This document shows, piece after piece, positions 8,096 through 16,545 of a stretch of DNA of 59,763 nucleotides. Within the stretch, counting starts at the first letter, position 1. Every line of letters starts with the position of its first letter. The position numbers and the translations under genes were made by a program. Source of the DNA: JAFLUQ01 sp964551215 (GTDB lineage: Bacteria; Bacillota; Clostridia; UMGS1883). Location of the stretch: positions 1 through 59,763 of the forward strand of contig CAZKBV010000002.1 in assembly GCA_964551215.1 (NCBI GenBank), read 5' to 3'. The notes below the pieces were generated by a model. The model did no database searches. It had not been told where the DNA came from and worked only from the letters and a program-made list of their open reading frames with translations.

Positions 8096-8788
8096 TTATT
8101 CTTCACGGGGGTCAATGACCTTGACCGCTTCGTCAAATCTTCCGTACTGGCCGCTGGCCTTTTTAAGAGCCTCGTCGGCGGGAGTTCCCTTGCGGATAAA
8201 CTCCATCATCTTTCCGAGATGAACGAACTGATAACCGATGATAAGACCGTTCTTATCGAGGCCGAGCTTTGTGATATAGCCTTCCGCAAGCTCAAGGTAG
8301 CGGGGGCCCTTAGCCTTTGTGCTGTAAAGAGTACCCACCTGAGAACGCAAGCCCTTGCCAAGATCCTCCAAGCCTGCCCCGATGGGAAGCCCGCCTTCGC
8401 TGAAAGCCGTCTGAGTTCTGCCGTAAACTATCTGGAGGAAAAGCTCGCGCATAGCGGTGTTGATAGCGTCACAGACGAGGTCTGTGTTAAGCGCTTCAAG
8501 AATTGTCTTTCCGGGAAGCACCTCGGCAGCCATAGCCGCGGAGTGGGTCATTCCCGAGCAGCCGACAGTCTCAACAAGAGCTTCCTCAATAACGCCGCCC
8601 TTAACATTAAGGGTAAGCTTACACGCGCCCTGCTGGGGAGCGCACCAGCCTATACCGTGAGTAAGGCCGTAAATATCGGTAATCTGCTTGGAATACGTCC
8701 AGGCTCCTTCCTGAGGAATAGGCGCGGGTTCGTGCTTAACGCCCTTAGCCACACAACACATATTCTCAACTTCTTTGGAATAGTTCAT
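8096..8788 (-). CDS. NifU/IscU-like iron-sulfur cluster assembly scaffold protein
   Basis: A 230-residue protein with a NifU_N-like domain. LTLNVKGGVIEEALVETVGCSGMTHSAAMAAEVLPGKTI matches the IscU strand-loop with its ligand cysteine (VGCSGMTHSA for the usual GCGTAIASSS), and later DLVCDAINTAMREL corresponds to the helix region. Extra cysteines occur near the N terminus (MCCVAKG) and in GWCAPQQGACKL. The C-terminal 100 residues are an extension not found in classical IscU. It is the first gene of a two-gene operon with the GGGtGRT protein. Scaffold function is inferred from the domain; the real client is unknown. Confidence 0.82.
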   Translation of the reverse strand: MNYSKEVENMCCVAKGVKHEPAPIPQEGAWTYSKQITDIYGLTHGIGWCAPQQGACKLTLNVKGGVIEEALVETVGCSGMTHSAAMAAEVLPGKTILEALNTDLVCDAINTAMRELFLQIVYGRTQTAFSEGGLPIGAGLEDLGKGLRSQVGTLYSTKAKGPRYLELAEGYITKLGLDKNGLIIGYQFVHLGKMMEFIRKGTPADEALKKASGQYGRFDEAVKVIDPREE

Positions 8789-8822
8789 AATGACAATCTC
8801 CTTTCACATTTGTTCAAATTTA

Positions 8823-8851
8823 ATTTTAACATTTTTTGCAAATTTTATCAA
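8823..8851 (-). promoter_or_regulatory. Promoter of the scaffold/GGGtGRT operon
   Basis: Minus strand: TTGATA (plus 8846-8851), 17 bp, TAAAAT (plus 8823-8828), about 30 nt before the AAGGAGA ribosome site of the gene starting at 8788. Confidence 0.65.
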
Positions 8852-8956
8852 GTACATTTTCAAATTATTAATGTATCTATTTTGCCCAAATTTTTTCTTG
8901 TTTTTTAACGTTTTATATCAATTTTGCACAAATATGTCGTTTGCGCAAAATTTTTC

Positions 8957-8985
8957 TTGAAATTTTACTTTAAGGGAAGTATAAT
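8957..8985 (+). promoter_or_regulatory. Promoter of the LivJ-like lipoprotein gene
   Basis: TTGAAA (8957-8962), 17 bp, TATAAT (8980-8985), about 45 nt before the ribosome site ATAGGAGG. It is divergent from the promoter at 8823-8851, about 100 bp away, in a very AT-rich interval. Confidence 0.75.
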
Positions 8986-9037
8986 TTATAAAGGTATTTA
9001 ATAACCAATGCCATATTTATGATAGGAGGAAATTAAA

Positions 9038-10240
9038 ATGAGCAAAAAAATTATTTCCCTTGTTCTCGCTCTCGCCCTTGCGCTTGTCTGCTTTGCGGGC
9101 TGCGGCGAGAATCAAACGAATGGCGGCTCTGACGCCACTGTCGGCAGCGCCGGCGCCGATGTAAGCAATACGGACGGCAAGCCCGTTCTTAAAATCGGCG
9201 GCATCGGCCCCGTCACAGGCGCTACGGCGGTTTACGGCAACGCCGTAAAGGACGGTATTCAGGTTGCCGCGGATCTTTGGAACGCGGTGGATTCAAATCC
9301 CTTCACCATCGAGGTTAACTTCCAAGACGACGAAGGCGATCAGGAAAAGGCCGTAAACGCCTACAATTCCCTTAAGGACTGGGGCATGGACGTGCTTATC
9401 GGCACGGTTACAACAGGGCCTTGTCTTGCGGTAAACGAGGTTACGAACGCCGATAATGTGTTCCAGATTACCCCTTCCGCCAGCGCTCTTGACTGCGCTA
9501 AGTATCCCAACGCCTTCCGCGTATGCTTCACCGACCCCGGTCAGGGTGTTGCGGCGGCTCAGTACATTGCGAACAACGCCCTTGCAAGCAAGGTGGCCGT
9601 TATTTATAACAGCTCCGACGCATATTCCAGCGGTATTTATCAGGCATTCGTCGAAGAAGCCGCAAATCAGGGCATTGAAGTTTCCACCGAGCAGGCTTTC
9701 ACCGATGACAATAAGACCGACTTCTCCGTTCAGCTTCAGAAGGTTCAGGAAAGCGGCGCGGAGCTTCTCTTCCTGCCCATTTACTATCAGGAAGCCGCTC
9801 TTATCATTCAGCAGGCCAAGCAGAAGGGCATCGAAATTCCCACCTTCGGCGGCGACGGTCTTGACGGTCTTATCGAGCAGCTCGGCGAGGATAAGTCTCT
9901 TGCCGAAAATGTAATGCTTCTTACGCCTTTCGTCGCTTCCGCGGACGATGAGCAGACAAAGACTTTCGTTGCGGCATATCAGGCTCTCGGCAACGAGGAG
10001 GTTCCCAACCAGTTTGCGGCGGACGGCTACGACGCGGTTCTCGCTATGATTGAGTGCTTCAAGGACAACACCGATATGCTTGACAAGGACGCTTCCGAAA
10101 TCTGCGAATTTCTTAAGACAAAGATGACGCAAATCAGCGTTAGCGGTCTTACGGGCAATATCAAATGGACAGCCGACGGCGAACCCACAAAGGAGCCTAT
10201 CGTCGTTAAGATTGTTGACGGCGCTTATCAGGTGCTGTAA
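9038..10240 (+). CDS. LivJ-like branched-chain amino acid (or related) ABC substrate-binding lipoprotein
   Basis: A 400-residue periplasmic-binding-protein type I lipoprotein. The signal peptide ends in the lipobox CFAGC (C22), followed by a short Gly/Ser/Asp linker and the Leu/Ile/Val-binding-like core (KIGGIGPVTGATAVYGNAV..., later ITPSASALDCAKYPNAFRVCFTD). Such proteins deliver amino acids or small organic acids to LivHMGF importers. No permease or ATPase gene accompanies it; the gene stands alone between its own promoter and a strong terminator, so its transporter must be elsewhere. Start supported by AGGAGG at 9024-9029. The ligand cannot be told. Confidence 0.9.
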   Translation: MSKKIISLVLALALALVCFAGCGENQTNGGSDATVGSAGADVSNTDGKPVLKIGGIGPVTGATAVYGNAVKDGIQVAADLWNAVDSNPFTIEVNFQDDEGDQEKAVNAYNSLKDWGMDVLIGTVTTGPCLAVNEVTNADNVFQITPSASALDCAKYPNAFRVCFTDPGQGVAAAQYIANNALASKVAVIYNSSDAYSSGIYQAFVEEAANQGIEVSTEQAFTDDNKTDFSVQLQKVQESGAELLFLPIYYQEAALIIQQAKQKGIEIPTFGGDGLDGLIEQLGEDKSLAENVMLLTPFVASADDEQTKTFVAAYQALGNEEVPNQFAADGYDAVLAMIECFKDNTDMLDKDASEICEFLKTKMTQISVSGLTGNIKWTADGEPTKEPIVVKIVDGAYQVL

Positions 10241-10262
10241 AGAGTTGTAAAAACCGACTTTA

Positions 10263-10295
10263 ATATGCGCCCCCGAAACGGGGCGCATATTTTTT
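10263..10295 (+). terminator. Terminator of the LivJ-like gene
   Basis: An 11-bp stem ATATGCGCCCC/GGGGCGCATAT (10263-10273 with 10280-10290), then five T. A classical intrinsic terminator 23 bp after the stop codon. Confidence 0.93.
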
Positions 10296-10305
10296 CGCAA
10301 AATTT

Positions 10306-10335
10306 AGGGGGAATCGCTATTGGGCGATTCCCCCT
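10306..10335. terminator. Hairpin, probable terminator of hpf
   Basis: A 12-bp stem AGGGGGAATCGC/GCGATTCCCCCT with a 6-nt loop, between two convergent genes. The T tract is weak on the minus strand, so termination of hpf here is likely rather than certain. Confidence 0.65.
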
Positions 10336-10384
10336 ATAAAATTATCATTCAATTTTATCCTTTATCCGGCGTTCTCACTCTGCG

Positions 10385-10918
10385 TCACTCTACGTCGATA
10401 AGGCCGTAGTCTCCCTGCTTTCTTTTATAAACAACAGCGGCGGCGTCGGTTTCGGAATTGAGGAAAACATAGAATTCATGGCCGATAAGATTCATCTGAA
10501 GCACGGCTTCCTCCGGACTCATCGGCTTAATATGGTGGGTTTTTGTTCTCACAATACGGATATCCGTATCCGAGCTTTCGCTGGCATCCACAAAAAATGT
10601 TTCCGGAGCGGAAATATCCAGCCCCTGACGAAGCCTTCTGGCAAGGCGGGTTTTATTTTTGCGTATCTGCCTTTCAATTGCCTCGACATTTTCGTCAACG
10701 GCGTTATATACCTCCGTGTCTCTTTCCTCGGCACGGTAAATCATGTCGCCGGAGTTTATGGTAACTTCAACAATTTTTTCTTCGCGCTGTTCGCTTATAA
10801 CCACATTTGCTTCCGCGCTGTCGTCAAAAAACTTGCCCAGCTTGGAAACCTTTTTTGCAATCATGTCTTTTTTTTCATCTTCAACCTTAATCTTTCTTGT
10901 GTAAATGTTGATTTTCAT
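10385..10918 (-). CDS. hpf: Long-form ribosome hibernation promoting factor HPF
   Basis: A 177-residue HPF. Residues 1-100 are the S30AE/YfiA domain (MKINIYTRKIKVEDEKKDMIAKKVSKL..., with basic IERQIRKNKTRLARRLRQG at its end). After an acidic linker, the C-terminal dimerisation domain (VRTKTHHIKPMSPEEAVLQMNLIGHEFYVFLN) lets two 70S ribosomes pair into inactive 100S dimers in stationary phase. The ATG at 10918 has AAGGAGGA; upstream in-frame starts lack a ribosome site. It has its own near-consensus promoter and no operon partners. Confidence 0.97.
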   Translation of the reverse strand: MKINIYTRKIKVEDEKKDMIAKKVSKLGKFFDDSAEANVVISEQREEKIVEVTINSGDMIYRAEERDTEVYNAVDENVEAIERQIRKNKTRLARRLRQGLDISAPETFFVDASESSDTDIRIVRTKTHHIKPMSPEEAVLQMNLIGHEFYVFLNSETDAAAVVYKRKQGDYGLIDVE

Positions 10919-10966
10919 GGTTTTTCCTCCTTGCAGTATTTTTCGGGTACACCTACCCTTTGTAAT

Positions 10967-10995
10967 ATTATACAACATTTTTTGCTCAAGGTCAA
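10967..10995 (-). promoter_or_regulatory. Promoter of hpf
   Basis: Minus strand: TTGACC (plus 10990-10995), 17 bp, TATAAT (plus 10967-10972). A vegetative-type promoter about 50 nt before the hpf start. Confidence 0.8.
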
Positions 10996-11120
10996 TAGCA
11001 TTTTGTTAACATTAGCCAAAATTTTTCGCAAAAATTTTTTCGGCAAAGGTTATTTTACGCGAATACCGCCGCGCAAGGGCTGCTTATGAGCGCGGTAATG
11101 GAAATTTAACAATTTATATG

Positions 11121-11149
11121 TTGACGGAAGGGGCTTTTTTTGTTATAAT
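11121..11149 (+). promoter_or_regulatory. Promoter of the multi-module secreted protein
   Basis: TTGACG (11121-11126), 17 bp, TATAAT (11144-11149) with an extended TGT before the -10. Confidence 0.8.
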
Positions 11150-11194
11150 ACAAAATAGATAAAAATGTATCTTTTCAGAAAGGGTTGTGAAAAA

Positions 11195-14100
11195 ATGAAA
11201 AAAGCAGTTTCGGGCATACTTTCCGCGTTTATGTTAGTCTCGGGCTTTTCGGCTTTCGCGGAAAATAACGCTTTTGAAAATGACGGAAACGATTTTGAGA
11301 TTTTCAGTGTCGAGGATTATGATTTTGACGCTTTGGAAAAGGAATCCCACGATATTGAGGCCATCGATATCGATACCGAAGGAAGCTATACCCCGGGCCC
11401 CGGCGTTTCGGGCGCCGAGGTTCTCGACGCGGACGCCTTTGCCACGGTCAGCGCTCCGAAAATAACCTTTGAAAGCGTGCTGGAGGGTGTGCAGGTAACG
11501 ATAACCTGTGCCACCGCCGGAGCAAAAATATATTATACCACCGACGGCTCCGCCCCAAGCGAATCGTCGGAAAGCTCCGTCCTTTACGACGCGGACAACC
11601 CTCCTGTTTTGGACAAGGCGGGGTCGTACACTATAAAGGCCGCCGCGTATTATTCCGGCTCGGGAAGCTCAACCGTAAGCGGCGCCAAAACTGTTTACAG
11701 CTGCGGCTTCGATATAGACCAGTCAAATCTTATAAGCAAAACGCCTGTTTATTCCACCTCAACCGGCGAAACTATGTATATTAAACTGTCTATCAACGGC
11801 ATCTCCTCGGACTACAGAGTTTTTTACACTACCGGCGATTCCATCATTCCCGACACTTCCTCCGAGGAATGGAGCGGCTATTTGTCTATTTACAAGCCCA
11901 CAAGGCTCAATTTTAAAATTTACCGCGTCGGCTATGCTCCCACAGAGGTGCGTTCGGTAATTGTAACCGACGACTCTTGGAACAGCATTGAAACTGTTGC
12001 GAAGCCTGAGGTTAAGACAGTGTCATATGTAGGCTCCAAAAGGGTCTACTTTATAACCGAAACGGCGGACGCCGATGTGCGTTATATTATTTCCGATTCT
12101 CCCATAAACGACAATCTCTATATGTCCAACACGCTTTCCATTAAGGAAACGGGTATGCTTGACACAAGCTCCAACTACCCCGGAGAAAGGTATATTTCCA
12201 TCAATAAGGCCGGCACATATTACATAAAGGCCTACGGCGTTAAGGACGGCTGCTACGACAGCGACCCGACCGCCAGTATGACGCTGGAAATCGGCACATG
12301 CCCCTCTCCGACCATATTGGTATCGGGTTCAAATTCCAGCACAACGAGAACAATTACAATCACCAAGGGCAGTACGAGCGATACCGTTTACTACACCATT
12401 GACGGAACGCAGCCCAATTCCACCAAAACAAAATATACCAAAGCCTTCAGCGTAAACAGTCCTACCGTGCTGAAGGTCATTGAGGTGCGCAGCGGCTATG
12501 TGAGCAGCCCCGTCACGACTAAGGAAATATACATAGGCGGCGAGAAGCCCGCCGTTACGGTTGCCACCCCGCAGCATAAGCTGGACGCCACCTCGTCTAC
12601 CGGCGCAAAAACTCTGTCAATATCTTGTGAAACCGAAGGTGCCGAAATACATTACGCCCTTTTGCCCTATTCCGACGAAAACAAAGAATATGTTCCGACT
12701 CTCAGCGATACTCTTTATACAGGCCCTTTCACCATTAATACAACCGGAAATTATTATCTTCTGAGCCGCGCTTATCTGGACGGTGAAGGAAGCGGCCTTG
12801 CGAGAAGCAAAATAGAGGTTACAATTACCGGCGTTACCGAGCTGGATCCTCCCGTGGCGTCGGTAAAGGAAGGCCATGTGCAGAGCATAGGCACAAAGGG
12901 CGTAACCCTGACAGCCCTTGAAGGCAGCAAGATATACTACTATGTTGTGGATCACCAGATTACTGATGAAGAAGCTAAGGAGCTTCCCGAAATACCAACA
13001 GACAGCGACCACCTTTACACCTATCCCGTTACAGCCGTTCAGGACTGCACTATAGTATGCAAGGCCGTCTATACAAATACGGACGGTTCGGTAGTCGAAA
13101 GCATACGCAAGGGATATAAAATAGGTGTTACCGGCGGCCCCTTAACGCCGCCCAAGGTAAGCGAGGTAACAATAAACACCGAATCCTCCGGAAGCGGCAT
13201 AAACATTTATATTGCCTGCCCCGACAGCGAAGCCGATATATTCTATGTGTTTGACGACAATCCCTCCACCGTAGCCACAACCGGAGACAGCGAATATGTT
13301 AAAGGCTCCCCCATAGCCGTAATCTCCGACGGATATCTTCACACCGTTGCCGCCAAGCCCGGCTGTGAATTTACAACCCAGACCTTCACCGTAAGCGCCA
13401 ACAGGACGGCGACGCCCACTGTTGAAATAAACCATTTCAGCGGAACTACATACGCGGCGATGTTCAGCTGTGAAACTCCGGACGCTGTATTTTACTGGAC
13501 TACGGACGGCAGCGATCCGACCACCTCCAGCAGCTCCGGCTCTATGGCTCCCGTGACTTTCGGCCAGACCCTGAAGGTAATGGCGGTGGCTCCCGGCTAC
13601 GGCCCCAGCGAAATTGTGGCAAAGGTAGTGGGCGCCACAGGGGACGAGCAGTGCGAAGCCGTTAGCTCCTCCGTTCTCAGCGTTATGGGCGGAAAACTCG
13701 TAATGCTTTCTTCCGCGACGGAAAGCTCCCAAATTTATTATACCACCGACGGCACCGACCCCGCCGTAAGCGGAACGCTTTACGACGAGAGCGGTATTAT
13801 GCTTGAAAAAGCCGGAACCTTCCAAATCAAGGCCGTAGCCAAAAGGGACGGCTATAAGGACAGTGATTTGCTCACAATTGAAGTGTCTCTCGAAGCTCTC
13901 CCCACGCCAAAAGTCGGAATAAATCAATACGACTATTATTACAGAGCCATGATAAGCTTCTCAAGCGACACACAGCTTCCCGAAAGCTACAGTCTGTATT
14001 ATGAAATGGACGGCGTTCAAACAACGTACACCGGTGAATTTTCCATAGAAAAGAGCTGTCTGTTCTCGGCTGTGATAATGTCTCCCGGCTACGCTTCGGG

Positions 14101-14968
14101 AAAATTCGGGCCGAGACTTATAGAGCTTCCCGGCGACGATGTTGTAAGAACGGCAATGGGCGTTAAGCTTTCGGACGACGAGCTTTATATAGACGGAGGA
14201 AAGCTGTTTGAGCTTACCTGCGGCACCGAGGACGCTCAGATATATTATGCTTTCGGCAAAGGCGTGAAGCCATATATTCTCTATACCGGCCCCATTCATA
14301 TAACCGACAGCGTTACAGTGGTTAATACCGTAGCCAAAAAGGAGGGAATGACAGACAGCGGTCAGGTTCCGTTTACGGTAAAAAATGTATACACCGCGGC
14401 CTCTCCTTCGGCCTCTGTTCCCACCAACAGCACTGTCCCGTCCGGAACAAGGATTGAACTTATTACAGATGAATTTTACAATGCGGCCATAAAGGAAAAT
14501 TCTTACGGCTATATACATTACACTCTTGACGGCACTCAGCCCACTCTCGATAGCCCCGTGTATACGGAGTCCATTGAAATAACCGATGATACCCTTATCC
14601 GAGCCGCAGCTTCGGATATCGGCTATATGCTCAGCGATACGGTTGATTTATATTATACTGTCGAGGGGCAGGAAAAGGCAATTACGATTGATACCTCCGG
14701 ACTTACCCGCAGCAACGATGTCGTGTCCGGCACGGTAAAGGCGGATATCGGCGGAATTGACGTAACCGGCGGAAAGGCCGTTGCCGCTCTTTATAGCGGC
14801 GATGAGCTTTTGCAGGCTAAAACGGCGGACCTTTCCGAAAGCGTTTCCTTTGATTTTGAGGTAATAACCTACGACAGCATCATCGTTAAAGTGTTTGTGT
14901 TTGAAAACCTTGAAAGCCTCGCTCCGATATGCGAAAATTCTATAATGGTTTTTCCGGCAGCACAGTAA
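11195..14968 (+). CDS. Large secreted protein with about 12 chitobiase/FN3-like repeat modules
   Basis: A 1257-residue exported protein. The Sec signal peptide (MKKAVSGILSAFMLVSGFSAFA) is followed by an acidic segment to about residue 80, then some twelve modules of 70-100 residues. Their hallmark is a (I/V)YYTTDGS-P strand pair and a later (T)YTIKAVA-GY strand, as in the CHB_HEX_C/FN3-like domain at the C-terminus of chitobiases. Clear copies include KIYYTTDGSAPSES, TVYYTIDGTQPNST, VFYWTTDGSDPTTS and QIYYTTDGTDPAVS. No catalytic domain, sortase motif or SLH domain is visible. It may be a surface or carbohydrate-adhering protein; how it stays on the cell is unclear. Start chosen at the ATG after AGAAAGGG, since the upstream ATG gives a poor signal peptide. 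Confidence 0.88.
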   Translation: MKKAVSGILSAFMLVSGFSAFAENNAFENDGNDFEIFSVEDYDFDALEKESHDIEAIDIDTEGSYTPGPGVSGAEVLDADAFATVSAPKITFESVLEGVQVTITCATAGAKIYYTTDGSAPSESSESSVLYDADNPPVLDKAGSYTIKAAAYYSGSGSSTVSGAKTVYSCGFDIDQSNLISKTPVYSTSTGETMYIKLSINGISSDYRVFYTTGDSIIPDTSSEEWSGYLSIYKPTRLNFKIYRVGYAPTEVRSVIVTDDSWNSIETVAKPEVKTVSYVGSKRVYFITETADADVRYIISDSPINDNLYMSNTLSIKETGMLDTSSNYPGERYISINKAGTYYIKAYGVKDGCYDSDPTASMTLEIGTCPSPTILVSGSNSSTTRTITITKGSTSDTVYYTIDGTQPNSTKTKYTKAFSVNSPTVLKVIEVRSGYVSSPVTTKEIYIGGEKPAVTVATPQHKLDATSSTGAKTLSISCETEGAEIHYALLPYSDENKEYVPTLSDTLYTGPFTINTTGNYYLLSRAYLDGEGSGLARSKIEVTITGVTELDPPVASVKEGHVQSIGTKGVTLTALEGSKIYYYVVDHQITDEEAKELPEIPTDSDHLYTYPVTAVQDCTIVCKAVYTNTDGSVVESIRKGYKIGVTGGPLTPPKVSEVTINTESSGSGINIYIACPDSEADIFYVFDDNPSTVATTGDSEYVKGSPIAVISDGYLHTVAAKPGCEFTTQTFTVSANRTATPTVEINHFSGTTYAAMFSCETPDAVFYWTTDGSDPTTSSSSGSMAPVTFGQTLKVMAVAPGYGPSEIVAKVVGATGDEQCEAVSSSVLSVMGGKLVMLSSATESSQIYYTTDGTDPAVSGTLYDESGIMLEKAGTFQIKAVAKRDGYKDSDLLTIEVSLEALPTPKVGINQYDYYYRAMISFSSDTQLPESYSLYYEMDGVQTTYTGEFSIEKSCLFSAVIMSPGYASGKFGPRLIELPGDDVVRTAMGVKLSDDELYIDGGKLFELTCGTEDAQIYYAFGKGVKPYILYTGPIHITDSVTVVNTVAKKEGMTDSGQVPFTVKNVYTAASPSASVPTNSTVPSGTRIELITDEFYNAAIKENSYGYIHYTLDGTQPTLDSPVYTESIEITDDTLIRAAASDIGYMLSDTVDLYYTVEGQEKAITIDTSGLTRSNDVVSGTVKADIGGIDVTGGKAVAALYSGDELLQAKTADLSESVSFDFEVITYDSIIVKVFVFENLESLAPICENSIMVFPAAQ

Positions 14969-14969
14969 G

Positions 14970-15155
14970 CTTTCGTACCGGAATAAAGGCATTGGAGCGT
15001 ATGTCCTTACTCAATTGCCGGAAGTAATGAAAAGAAAGGGCTTTGTTAAAGCCGTTCTTTTCACCAACCAAGAAAATGTAACGGCACAAAAGTGTTATCG
15101 AAAATGCGGATTTGCATTTCCTCTCGTTTCAATTTTAGGGTATTTTTCCATTTAG
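14970..15155 (+). pseudogene. Remnant of a GNAT N-acetyltransferase gene (C-terminal part only)
   Basis: The frame from about 14970 to the stop at 15153-15155 reads LSYRNKGIGAYVL..., then KAVLFTNQENVTAQKCYRKCGF. These are the acetyl-CoA-binding loop (RNKGIGA) and the final strand-helix (ENVTAQKCYRKCGF) of the GNAT fold. The N-terminal half is missing and the frame runs into the 3' end of the preceding gene in another register. No start codon or ribosome site serves it. The gene was probably cut by a rearrangement that placed the repeat-protein gene next to it. Confidence 0.75.
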
Positions 15156-15174
15156 CATTTCTTGACTGTTCAAT

Positions 15175-15213
15175 GGTACGGCATTTGTACGAAGCATTTG
15201 CCGTACCCTATTT
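15175..15213 (+). terminator. Intrinsic terminator
   Basis: A 9-bp stem GGTACGGCA/TGCCGTACC (15175-15183 with 15199-15207), then CTATTTTTT. It lies just after the GNAT remnant and is probably the old terminator of that gene, now ending the transcript from 11195. Confidence 0.75.
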
Positions 15214-15393
15214 TTTACGCGTAGCAAAATAGATGACAAGTACGAAAATACATAGAAAAACAAGCTTATGAACGTATGTTTTTTGGCTTACTTTTGTATA
15301 TATTTTGGCGGTTGATAGTTTAGCTGTTTTTCGGCTGAAATTGAGAACAGTTACAGGCCGTATAACCACACTGTTTATTGAGGTTTTTGGCAT
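15208..15393 (-). CDS. Possible small single-span membrane protein, doubtful
   Basis: A 61-codon frame whose last 20 residues form a hydrophobic helix with a basic end (KLVFLCIFVLVIYFATRKK). No ribosome site precedes the start and no family is recognised. It is listed because the gap 14969-15483 is otherwise explained only by the GNAT remnant, a terminator and the next promoter. It may well not be a gene. Confidence 0.2.
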   Translation of the reverse strand: MPKTSINSVVIRPVTVLNFSRKTAKLSTAKIYTKVSQKTYVHKLVFLCIFVLVIYFATRKK

Positions 15394-15409
15394 TGGTTCA
15401 AAATTATTC

Positions 15410-15438
15410 TTGCAAAATGCAAAAAAATGTGATATAAT
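15410..15438 (+). promoter_or_regulatory. Promoter of the AraC-family gene at 15484
   Basis: TTGCAA (15410-15415), 17 bp, TATAAT (15433-15438). Confidence 0.75.
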
Positions 15439-15483
15439 ATTTTCAAAAGGATAAAAAAAGAGAAAGTTTGCAGGTGATTTTAT

Positions 15484-16395
15484 ATGGACAAAATGCCGAA
15501 AATATGGGAAGACTTAATTAATTCCGAAAGCGGACTTCCCGTTGTGGTACATTCTCTTCAGCGAATAATGGACGGGCGGTATCAGGTAGACGCCGAAAGC
15601 GTACACGATGAATTTGAGCTTGTTTATGTTCAGCACGCATCAAGAGCTCATTTTGAAATTGACGGTAAAAACGTACCCATTCATAATCACGACCTGCTTT
15701 TGATTAAGCCCCGGATTCCCCACCGACTGAATGTTGACAGCGACAATCCCTGTCAATTTTGGGATCTTAAATTCTGCTTCATGAAGCGTAATGAAAGCCG
15801 TGTCGCTTCGGTAAGCCTTGATGAATTTCTCAGCTTTATTTCCGACAAAGAAACGGGCGGCTATTTTACACTTTCAAGCATATACCGCAGCAACATAGTA
15901 AACGCCATGCAGCAGATAATGCAGGAAACCAAGGAGCCCGACGAAGCCAGCGACTTTATGAAAAGCCTGTTGAGCATGGAGCTTTTCGTATGGCTCAGCA
16001 GAAGCCTTAAGGCTCAGTGGGAAAGTTCTCTTGCCACCAAGGGTGATAAGCTTCAAGAGCTTTTGGAAGCCGCAAAAAATTATATACTGGAAAACTATTA
16101 CACGGATATTTCTTTGGACGACATATCTAATTACGTTTATATTTCCACAAGTCATTTTGCCCGCGCCTTTAAAAAGCAGTACGGAATAAGCCCCATACAG
16201 TACCTTTTGAGCGTACGAATCCAGAAGGCCAAAACTTTGCTTGAAGAAACGAACCGAAAGATTGGCGATATCGCTATAGATGTCGGCTTCAGCGCACAGC
16301 AGCGCTTTAACGATATTTTTAAAAAACAGATAGGTATGTCGCCCAGCGAATACCGCCAACAATATAAGGCCAGCATTACAAACCTGCCATCGTAA
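15484..16395 (+). CDS. AraC-family transcriptional regulator
   Basis: A 303-residue regulator. The N-terminal half is a cupin-like sensor domain (EFELVYVQHASRAHFEIDGKNVPIHNHDLLLIKPRIPHRL, residues 35-75). The C-terminal 105 residues hold two helix-turn-helix motifs: YTDISLDDISNYVYISTSHFARAFKKQYGISPIQYL and IGDIAIDVGFSAQQRFNDIFKKQIGMSPSEYR, the second matching the AraC signature. Proteins of this layout usually control sugar uptake and use, and the nine-gene uptake operon ends 1.5 kb away, so it is one of two candidate regulators for it. That link is inference. The gene has its own promoter. Confidence 0.95.
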   Translation: MDKMPKIWEDLINSESGLPVVVHSLQRIMDGRYQVDAESVHDEFELVYVQHASRAHFEIDGKNVPIHNHDLLLIKPRIPHRLNVDSDNPCQFWDLKFCFMKRNESRVASVSLDEFLSFISDKETGGYFTLSSIYRSNIVNAMQQIMQETKEPDEASDFMKSLLSMELFVWLSRSLKAQWESSLATKGDKLQELLEAAKNYILENYYTDISLDDISNYVYISTSHFARAFKKQYGISPIQYLLSVRIQKAKTLLEETNRKIGDIAIDVGFSAQQRFNDIFKKQIGMSPSEYRQQYKASITNLPS

Positions 16396-16452
16396 TCTGA
16401 CGCAAGCAGCCATTTAATTCTCCATTTTTCCCCAATTATTTTCAATTTTTTA

Positions 16453-16481
16453 TTGACAACGACAAAATATATGGGTATAAT
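16453..16481 (+). promoter_or_regulatory. Consensus promoter of the AbrB-like gene
   Basis: A perfect TTGACA (16453-16458), 17 bp, perfect TATAAT (16476-16481). This is the strongest-looking promoter in the window, suggesting abundant or constitutive expression. Confidence 0.88.
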
Positions 16482-16545
16482 ATATTGTGACAAGCAAGGT
16501 TAAAACACACAATATTTTGATTTTTGTGAGTTTGGAGGAATTGTA

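Noticed and set aside
7173..8222. A 349-codon plus-strand frame antisense to the GGGtGRT gene
   Set aside because: The minus-strand protein has a clear family signature and ribosome site; the antisense frame has neither.
10306..10335. Hairpin between the LivJ-like gene and hpf as a riboswitch
   Set aside because: It lies at the 3' ends of two convergent genes, where it can only act as a terminator or 3' element.
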